Below are positions 5,245 to 9,961 of a stretch of 9,961 nt of DNA, in pieces. Every line of letters begins with the position of its first letter. Position 1 is the first letter of the stretch. The DNA is from Bacillota bacterium. GTDB taxonomy: Bacteria > Bacillota > Clostridia > Saccharofermentanales > Fastidiosipilaceae. The stretch lies in assembly GCA_023388205.1 (NCBI GenBank), contig JAEWGS010000068.1:1-9961 (forward strand). The letters are read 5' to 3'. The notes under the pieces were generated by a model, which had not been told where the DNA came from, did no database searches, and was given only the letters and a program-made list of their open reading frames with translations. A program made the translations under genes and the position numbers.

Positions 5245-6771
5245 TTAGTTCGAAACAGCCTGCTCCTCTTGATTTTTCTCGCGATACTCAGCCTTGATCT
5301 GCGCAATTTTCACTTGAATCTCGCTCATTTTTTCTTTGTTGAGCGGATAGTAACGCATCGCAACGAGGTTACAGATAGAGGCGACGATCAAGAGACCATA
5401 CATGCAGAACAAAGCCACGTTCAAGAGCGCATCGCTGTAGGGCGTATCGACGTCGGGCAAGGTGTGTGTGAAGCCGATCATCGCCAAAAGCAAGGTCGCA
5501 ATAAAGGGGCCTAGGCTCGAAATAAGTTTATCCACGAAGCTGAAAATCGTACCAATCAAGCCCGGCACATACTTCCCACTTCGATAGGTCTCGTAATCCG
5601 CCACGTCTGCCGTCATCGGAATGACGATACCGCCCGAGATCGACTGGGCGCCCTTGCTCAAAATGGAGAGCAACACAAGCGCGACAGTAAAGAAAGTCAA
5701 ACCTTTATACCCCTCGAAACCAGGGAAACTCAAACTTCTGAAATCACCAAATCTCCAGAGCAAGATCAAGAGCGTATTAAAAATGATCACGCCCCATGAC
5801 CCCCAGACGAGCGCTGTTTTTTGTCCGAGACGCGTCGCAATAAAGCGCATGCCAAACACAACCATCACGGCAGAGAAAACCGCGAGGAGAATTGAGTAAG
5901 GTCCATTCAATTTGAGGTTACCAGCCGCAATACCGAAAAGAATAACCGGCATAACCGCAGTTTGGCTTTGTGCCGCTAGCTTATCCGTTGAGGCTGCAAC
6001 AACCAACATTTGGATCGCACGGTTATGCAAGATGACATCGACGTAGTCTTTCATACGAATACGCTGTGCCACACCCGTACCGAAGTACTTTTGATTGTCT
6101 TTGGGCGCAATGCAGAACATTGAAACAAGCGTAAAAATCAAAGACAGTGGGATAACGATGAACCACAACTCATGGTGCAAAGCGAGGCTCTTGAGCTCGC
6201 CATATTTGGGGGCCAAATAGTTCGTCACCAAAACAGGGCCACCTGTAAAAATCACCAGGTTGTAGATCGAATCGAAGATGCTGAAATAAGGACGCTGCTC
6301 TGGGTCATTCGTCACGCAGCTTTGGGCCGACTTCGTCACGACGCACTGGAAGGTATAGCCGATGTAATAGATCACCGCGAAGAAAATAAACAGCGGGAAA
6401 CGCAAATAAGCCTGATGATCGGGAATCGCCGGTACGACGAAGTAAATCAGGAACGACATCAGAAGAAGAATGAGGTTACCGATCAACATGAAGGGGCGAT
6501 TCTTACCAAATCGACTGTTCGTGCGATCAACTAAATAACCAATGAAGGGGTCGGTCACACCATCCCAAATACGCATCGTCAACTGGAACGTTGCGATCAA
6601 GCTCGTCGCGACACCAATCGGACCCGTCATGATGTACACAACGTAGTTAAACATGAAGAGATACAAATTGGTCGCCGTATTGTTCAAAGCAAAACCCGCA
6701 ATGCGCCAAATCGGCACACCGTGAATGCCACCTGTCTGTTGGTCATATTGACCTCGCGAATAATGATACAT
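5245..6771 (-). CDS. GPH-family (MelB/YicJ-like) sugar:cation symporter
   Basis: This 508-residue major-facilitator protein of the glycoside-pentoside-hexuronide family imports sugars or glycosides with Na+ or H+ across the cytoplasmic membrane. The decisive motif is WDGVTDPFIGYLVDRT (residues 69-84). It carries the two Asp (D70, D74) that match the cation-site Asp pair of MelB, and is followed by the family's R-x-G-K-x-R-P loop (87-93). A second hallmark, ADVADYETYRSGKYVPGLI, lies before TM11. About twelve hydrophobic segments are visible, ending in a charged, helical C-terminal tail (MSEIQVKIAQIKAEYREK). ATG 6771 follows AGGAG with short spacing. No terminator or convincing promoter is seen in the 114 bases between it and the upstream isomerase-like gene, so the two probably share a transcript; the TM2 gene follows. 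The sugar is unknown; the neighbours suggest an oxidised or isomerised carbohydrate. Confidence 0.93.
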   Translation of the reverse strand: MYHYSRGQYDQQTGGIHGVPIWRIAGFALNNTATNLYLFMFNYVVYIMTGPIGVATSLIATFQLTMRIWDGVTDPFIGYLVDRTNSRFGKNRPFMLIGNLILLLMSFLIYFVVPAIPDHQAYLRFPLFIFFAVIYYIGYTFQCVVTKSAQSCVTNDPEQRPYFSIFDSIYNLVIFTGGPVLVTNYLAPKYGELKSLALHHELWFIVIPLSLIFTLVSMFCIAPKDNQKYFGTGVAQRIRMKDYVDVILHNRAIQMLVVAASTDKLAAQSQTAVMPVILFGIAAGNLKLNGPYSILLAVFSAVMVVFGMRFIATRLGQKTALVWGSWGVIIFNTLLILLWRFGDFRSLSFPGFEGYKGLTFFTVALVLLSILSKGAQSISGGIVIPMTADVADYETYRSGKYVPGLIGTIFSFVDKLISSLGPFIATLLLAMIGFTHTLPDVDTPYSDALLNVALFCMYGLLIVASICNLVAMRYYPLNKEKMSEIQVKIAQIKAEYREKNQEEQAVSN

Positions 6772-6885
6772 GCGCTCCTACCTTACCTTTTTTATTTTTA
6801 CCTGCCTGCCAAAAGCGAGCCCCGCTGAAGCCAAAATCGTCAAAGATCAAAGCCTGCTGAAATCGAAAGCAGCTCCCATCAGCAC

Positions 6886-7746
6886 TCAGTTTTCAAAAGC
6901 AAACCAATCTTCGTAGCCCAAAGAAAGGAGATAATCACGGCTGCGTTTGAGGCAATCAAAAGGATCTTCCCCATAACAGTCATCTTGCTCAACCAAGAAA
7001 TACTCACAGCCACCCGCTTGAGCTGCCTCAATACAGGATTTGATGTCCAAATTACCCTCACCGACCGGCGCGAAACGCACAATATCAGAGAAAGCTCTCA
7101 TAAATTCACTGCGCTCCTTGGGGGCGACAAAAGGCACAACCTTGTAATCTTTGAGATGCAAAAGACGGATTCGTCCGTCAAAGGCTTTGAGCACTTCAAC
7201 AGGATTCATACCACCGCGCTGAATCCAGTGAATATCCATCTCAAAACCGAGTTTTTCTGTGCGGTCACGAATCAATTCCAAAAGCGTCTGATCGCCGTAG
7301 CGCGTAAACTCCACATGGTGATTGTGATAGTAAAGATCGATGCCATGCTCTGCCAAACGCTTCGCCATCTCCTCCGCCCGCTCAATGAAGCTCATCGCGA
7401 GTTCACGTGTCGCCATATACTGCACTGGGAGCATCCCCATGCGAATAATGTCGCAATTAAGACGCTTACAGTCGCTGACAATTTTGTCAAAATCGTCTTC
7501 AAGCGTATCGGCAATTTTCAATTGATCCGATTCAAGCGCCGCCGAGATCGAAGCAATTTTGATGCCATATTTTTCGCTGGCTGCACGCATCGCTTCGACG
7601 CTCTCATGATCCATCGGCAATTGGCTGACCTCAACACAGGGATAACCCAGCTCATGGATCCGCTTAAAGATTCCGTCGATGCCGAGTTCTTTGGCCTGTT
7701 CTTTGACGGTGAACATCTGTACGCCCATCATGTGACGTTGACTCAT
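6886..7746 (-). CDS. Sugar phosphate isomerase/epimerase family protein (AP-endonuclease family 2 TIM barrel)
   Basis: This 286-residue protein has the xylose-isomerase-like TIM-barrel fold, a family including IolE, YcjR and sugar epimerases, usually metal-dependent and cytoplasmic. Landmarks are MGVQMFTVKE (strand 1), YPCVEVSQLP with Glu39, IDLYYHNHHVEF (136-147), FEMDIHWIQRGG with Asp171 and His173, IRLLHLKDYK with His197 and Asp200, PVGEG (227-231), and FLVEQDD with Glu253. Asp171, His197 and Glu253 are placed as the likely metal ligands by family analogy. The frame is open upstream to 7824, but ATG 7746 is chosen because GGAGGAGGAAGT precedes it directly. The genes on both sides (oxidoreductases and a sugar symporter) support a catabolic role. 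The exact substrate and whether it isomerises, epimerises or eliminates cannot be told. The old label 'AP endonuclease' refers to fold only. Confidence 0.9.
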   Translation of the reverse strand: MSQRHMMGVQMFTVKEQAKELGIDGIFKRIHELGYPCVEVSQLPMDHESVEAMRAASEKYGIKIASISAALESDQLKIADTLEDDFDKIVSDCKRLNCDIIRMGMLPVQYMATRELAMSFIERAEEMAKRLAEHGIDLYYHNHHVEFTRYGDQTLLELIRDRTEKLGFEMDIHWIQRGGMNPVEVLKAFDGRIRLLHLKDYKVVPFVAPKERSEFMRAFSDIVRFAPVGEGNLDIKSCIEAAQAGGCEYFLVEQDDCYGEDPFDCLKRSRDYLLSLGYEDWFAFEN

Positions 7747-8031
7747 ACTTCCTCCTCCTGCCGTTTCTAATGGTCGATCAAGCAGCGACCTACGATCGAT
7801 CCTCGAGTCGCAACGAGGTCGCATCGGAGGTCAAATCAGCTCAATAAAGACGCATCAAAAACAGTACGTTAAAAATTATTCATGCTAATTGAACAAAAAT
7901 CAAGTCTCAATCCACAATTCAACTTGGTTCCTTTGTTTATTTCGTGATATAAACTCAGCTTTTCTACCTGCAAAAGGGCAGCAAGCCTAGAGCGAAGGAC
8001 ATTAGGCCTGAGGGTCATCTCAGCTGCCATC
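7747..8031. other. Intergenic region between the oxidoreductase and the isomerase-like gene
   Basis: This gap holds no gene I can support. Near the isomerase gene is a cluster of inverted repeats: GCGACCT (7785-7791) with AGGTCGC (7816-7822), CCTCG (7801-7805) with CGAGG (7814-7818), and GGTCGATC (7772-7779) with GATCGATCC (7794-7802, one base bulged). They could be an operator or a structured leader. A weak promoter candidate on the minus strand is TTAACG (7867-7872), 18 bases, TTTATT (7843-7848). Confidence 0.45.
7895..7926 (-). terminator. Weak candidate terminator after the oxidoreductase gene
   Basis: CAAGT and ACTTG (7922-7926 and 7901-7905) form a short 5-bp stem on the minus strand, with AAT/ATT pairing inside. 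ATTTTTG (T tract 7895-7899) follows. The stem is short and interrupted and lies over 100 bases after the gene, so termination here may be partial or absent. Confidence 0.3.
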
Positions 8032-9147
8032 TCACTCTTCCAACAAAATCGCGCGTCCTTCTCGCGACGAACGATAAACCGCTTCGATGAAACGAAGCGC
8101 CGGCAAACCGTCTTCAAGCTCTGGGACGAGCTTTTCACCTTCAAAATGACTGTCTTGATCCAAAGCGTAAAAGCGGCGAATCAAGGTTTCATGGCTTGCG
8201 CCGTAATACGTTTTATCCCCTTGAAGTTTCGTATCACGAGCAAGCACCTGCATCTTCTCCCCTTCAATCCAGAGGAGCTGATAATCATTCAAACGCAGCT
8301 CGCCTTTTTCAAAGCGCATCGAAATACGAACGCTTTCATTATCAGAATTCGCCAAGCTCGCCTGAAAATAACCCGTGGCCCCATTTTCATACGTAAAACG
8401 CGCCATTGCGCTATCTTCAACCTCGATACCTAAATCAAGCAAATTAAGTATCTTGCCGCGCAGCTGCTTAATCGGGCCCATCAAATAAGTCAACAGATCA
8501 ATTGTATGAATGGCTTGATTGATCATGCAGCCGCCACCTGCCTGCGCCCAAAGGCCTCGCCATGGCGCCGCTTCGAAATAACTGCGAGGCCGCATCCAAA
8601 GCACCTCCGCCGTGACATGAAGAAGCGCACCCAGCTCTCCGGACAAAATGAGGCGCTTAGCTTCTCTAACCGAGGGGTTATAACGATTTTGAAGACAAAG
8701 TCCAAATTGAGGGAGCTTGATTGAATCCGTCACAGCCTCGTCTCCATTGCCATTTTCTGTTCTAGGCAAGGCGAAGCACCCTCCTGTCGACTGCGCTGAT
8801 CTCACGCTTTGCATCAGGGATTCTGCGGCGCTCAGGCTGTGACAAAGTGGTTTCTCACATAAAAAGCGCTTGTTTCTCAAAATGAGTTTTTTCATGGCTG
8901 GCTCGTGTTCATGATGCGGTAAAAGCAGATGATAGGCATCCACTAAGTCCGCCTCAAGAAGTGCGTCCAAACTCTGATAACAAGACGGCGTGACACCCTC
9001 GGGCAGCATTTTTTGAAAAGCCAAAAGCTTGGCCTCGTCCATATCACAAAGCGCGGCCAATTCCAATTCTTTGGTATTGAGAATCGCCTTGAGATGTACA
9101 GGAGCCACCGCCCCTAAACCGACGAGTGCTATACGTTTTACGGTCAT
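8032..9147 (-). CDS. Gfo/Idh/MocA-family NAD(P)-dependent oxidoreductase (with internal insertion)
   Basis: This 371-residue sugar or polyol dehydrogenase has an N-terminal Rossmann domain and a C-terminal alpha/beta domain. The dinucleotide-binding loop is ALVGLGAVAPVHLKAI (residues 7-22), with Asp35 at the end of strand 2. The catalytic-lysine motif is CEKP (97-100). GGGCMINQAIHTIDLL (204-219) supplies Asn210, His214 and Asp217, as in related N-Q-x-I-H-x-x-D members. Between the EKP helix and the LCLQNRYNP strand (150-158), residues about 117-146 form an extra loop rich in Gly, Ser, Asn and acidic residues that typical members lack. ATG 9147 is preferred over GTG 9168 because GGAG lies seven bases before it and the protein then begins directly at the Rossmann strand. 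It follows, but is separated by a terminator from, a second family member. The substrate is not predictable. Confidence 0.9.
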   Translation of the reverse strand: MTVKRIALVGLGAVAPVHLKAILNTKELELAALCDMDEAKLLAFQKMLPEGVTPSCYQSLDALLEADLVDAYHLLLPHHEHEPAMKKLILRNKRFLCEKPLCHSLSAAESLMQSVRSAQSTGGCFALPRTENGNGDEAVTDSIKLPQFGLCLQNRYNPSVREAKRLILSGELGALLHVTAEVLWMRPRSYFEAAPWRGLWAQAGGGCMINQAIHTIDLLTYLMGPIKQLRGKILNLLDLGIEVEDSAMARFTYENGATGYFQASLANSDNESVRISMRFEKGELRLNDYQLLWIEGEKMQVLARDTKLQGDKTYYGASHETLIRRFYALDQDSHFEGEKLVPELEDGLPALRFIEAVYRSSREGRAILLEE

Positions 9148-9204
9148 CTTCTCGCTCCAGTTTTCCACAAAAATCTAAGAATCAATTTCGTCTTGTAGAT
9201 TCGC

Positions 9205-9233
9205 AAAATAAATTTGGGCATCCAAAGATCCAA
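9205..9233 (-). promoter_or_regulatory. Candidate promoter with spacer palindrome for the oxidoreductase gene
   Basis: On the minus strand TTGGAT (9228-9233) and TATTTT (9205-9210) are 17 bases apart. The spacer contains the inverted repeat TTTGG-GCAT-CCAAA (9213-9226), a possible repressor operator. The boxes match consensus only partly; the support is mainly the position, between a terminator and a gene start that needs a promoter. Confidence 0.3.
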
Positions 9234-9237
9234 AGAC

Positions 9238-9272
9238 AAAAAGAGAAGGCCGTGGGCACAGCCCTCTCTTTT
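9238..9272 (-). terminator. Intrinsic terminator after the upstream oxidoreductase
   Basis: AAAAGAGA (9272-9265) pairs with TCTCTTTT (9246-9239). The stem continues through GGC/GCC and GTG/CAC with two mismatches, and the minus strand ends in a run of T. It lies about 15 bases beyond the stop codon at 9288 and should separate the two oxidoreductase genes into different transcripts. The symmetric A and T flanks could allow some activity in both directions. Confidence 0.8.
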
Positions 9273-9287
9273 CATCCGCTTGATCAC

Positions 9288-9961
9288 TTAAATATCGCGT
9301 TCAGGCCACTCACCCTCTTCGCGGATACGCTTATTGAGTTCTTCAACAAAGCGCTTCTCATCACAAGGGTGCGCCACTTCTTCACCGAGCCAAGCCGACA
9401 ACAAGGCGGAGTTCGCTAAACGCACACCGTTGATGCCTTCCGCACCGGGCGCCAAGAGCGCTTCACCATTGAGCACATGCTTAGAGAAATTGTCGATCAC
9501 CTGAATGTGCTGGAAACCCCATTGATCCGGATACTCAAATTCCTCAACGGTGTAGAGCGCATCTTTACTATTGGATTGAAGCACGGCCGCGAGCTCTTGC
9601 ATCGTGTATTTCTTGTTCAATTCTTCCTCTGTGTCCTTAAGGCGATAGACCGTGGCCTTGCGGCTGTTTTCGACCACAATTTTGCCCTTATCAAGGTCGA
9701 TTTCTAAACGATCTGTACCACAGGCGTCGTGCGTGCAGGTAATGAAGGTGCCCGTCGCGCCATTGGCATATTCCGTCAAAATCGTCACGTCATTATCTAC
9801 CACAATATCGCGATGCGCTCCGAAAATAATTTTCGAAAAGACTTTGGTCGGCACACCACAAATCCACTGCCACAAGTCGAGCTGATGCGGCGCTTGATTC
9901 ACGAGCACGCCACCGCCTTCGCCACCCCAAGTGGCACGCCAGCTGCTGGACAGATAGTAAT
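9288..9961 (-). CDS. Gfo/Idh/MocA-family oxidoreductase, C-terminal part (5' end beyond window)
   Basis: About 224 codons of the C-terminal substrate-binding and oligomerisation domain are present. The frame is open to the window edge, where it reads YYLSSSWRATWGGEGGGVLV, so the Rossmann domain and the EKP motif lie outside. NQAPHQLDLWQWICG carries the expected catalytic-type His and Asp. The following DIVVDNDVTILTEYANGATGTFI strand pattern and the GINGVRLANSALLSAW helix (a G-x-x-x-x-x-x-A-N-S signature near the C-terminus) are typical of this family. Sequence around the catalytic His differs clearly from the neighbouring oxidoreductase (NQAPHQLD against NQAIHTID), so the two are distant paralogues with probably different substrates or steps. 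A strong terminator follows. Confidence 0.92.
   Translation of the reverse strand, partial: YYLSSSWRATWGGEGGGVLVNQAPHQLDLWQWICGVPTKVFSKIIFGAHRDIVVDNDVTILTEYANGATGTFITCTHDACGTDRLEIDLDKGKIVVENSRKATVYRLKDTEEELNKKYTMQELAAVLQSNSKDALYTVEEFEYPDQWGFQHIQVIDNFSKHVLNGEALLAPGAEGINGVRLANSALLSAWLGEEVAHPCDEKRFVEELNKRIREEGEWPERDI

Noticed and set aside
6772..6885. Catabolite (cre-like) site or terminator between the isomerase and transporter genes
   Set aside because: AAAAGCG occurs, but the rest of a cre consensus does not match. The possible stems are only 5-6 bp with large loops and no T tract.
6985..7770. Plus-strand open frame of 261 codons opposite the isomerase-like gene
   Set aside because: The minus-strand frame has clear TIM-barrel motifs and a strong ribosome site; the plus frame has neither.
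7869..8144. Minus-strand 91-codon frame overlapping the end of the oxidoreductase gene
   Set aside because: Over 100 bases lie inside the oxidoreductase in another frame. The remainder is AT-rich intergenic sequence, and no motif or good ribosome site was seen.
1..9961. CRISPR array, insertion sequence, integrated element or tRNA-linked attachment repeat
   Set aside because: No regularly spaced repeats, transposase or integrase, or duplicated tRNA 3' end were seen. The repeats found are short and local.

Overview
The window suggests a Firmicutes-like (Clostridia-type) bacterium of roughly balanced base composition. The reasons are the gene order rpsB-tsf-pyrH-frr-uppS, strong purine-rich Shine-Dalgarno sites, several GTG/TTG starts, a glycoside-type sugar locus, and a tRNA gene without an encoded CCA. 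The taxonomic placement is inference from gene content. Every protein gene I accept lies on the minus strand, so transcription runs from high to low coordinates. The only plus-strand gene is a tRNA.

Right to left. Positions 9961-4640 are a carbohydrate-utilisation region. It starts with the C-terminal part of a Gfo/Idh/MocA oxidoreductase (cut by the window edge, ending at 9288, with its own terminator). A second, divergent Gfo/Idh/MocA oxidoreductase follows (8032-9147), then an AP-endonuclease-family-2 / xylose-isomerase-like TIM-barrel protein (6886-7746). Next come a 12-TM GPH-family cation/sugar symporter (5245-6771) and a small TM2-like membrane protein probably co-translated with it (4709-5233). 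A clear intrinsic terminator at 4640-4671 closes the region. NAD-dependent oxidoreductases, a TIM-barrel isomerase/epimerase and a GPH importer fit uptake and oxidation-led breakdown of a sugar or glycoside. The substrate cannot be read from the sequence.

Positions 4033-4639 form the divide between the two blocks. They hold a plus-strand tRNA-Thr(GGT) with a good sigma70-type promoter, and the minus-strand promoter and structured leader of rpsB.

Positions 4032-1 are a translation and envelope housekeeping cluster: rpsB (S2), tsf (EF-Ts), pyrH (UMP kinase), frr (ribosome recycling factor) and the 5' part of uppS (undecaprenyl diphosphate synthase, cut by the window edge). The first three gene junctions each carry an RNA hairpin: a 10-bp hairpin after rpsB, a textbook terminator after tsf, and a long terminator after pyrH followed by a fresh promoter for frr. 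The frr-uppS junction has none, and uppS starts directly after the frr stop. The cluster is therefore probably expressed in graded segments rather than as one even transcript.

The most notable points are an EF-Ts whose conserved TDFVAKN motif reads TDSAAKN and whose two core halves are unusually alike, a candidate S2-responsive leader switch at rpsB, and a terminator placed too close to pyrH to leave room for a separate promoter. I found no CRISPR array, insertion sequence or clearly novel multi-gene system.
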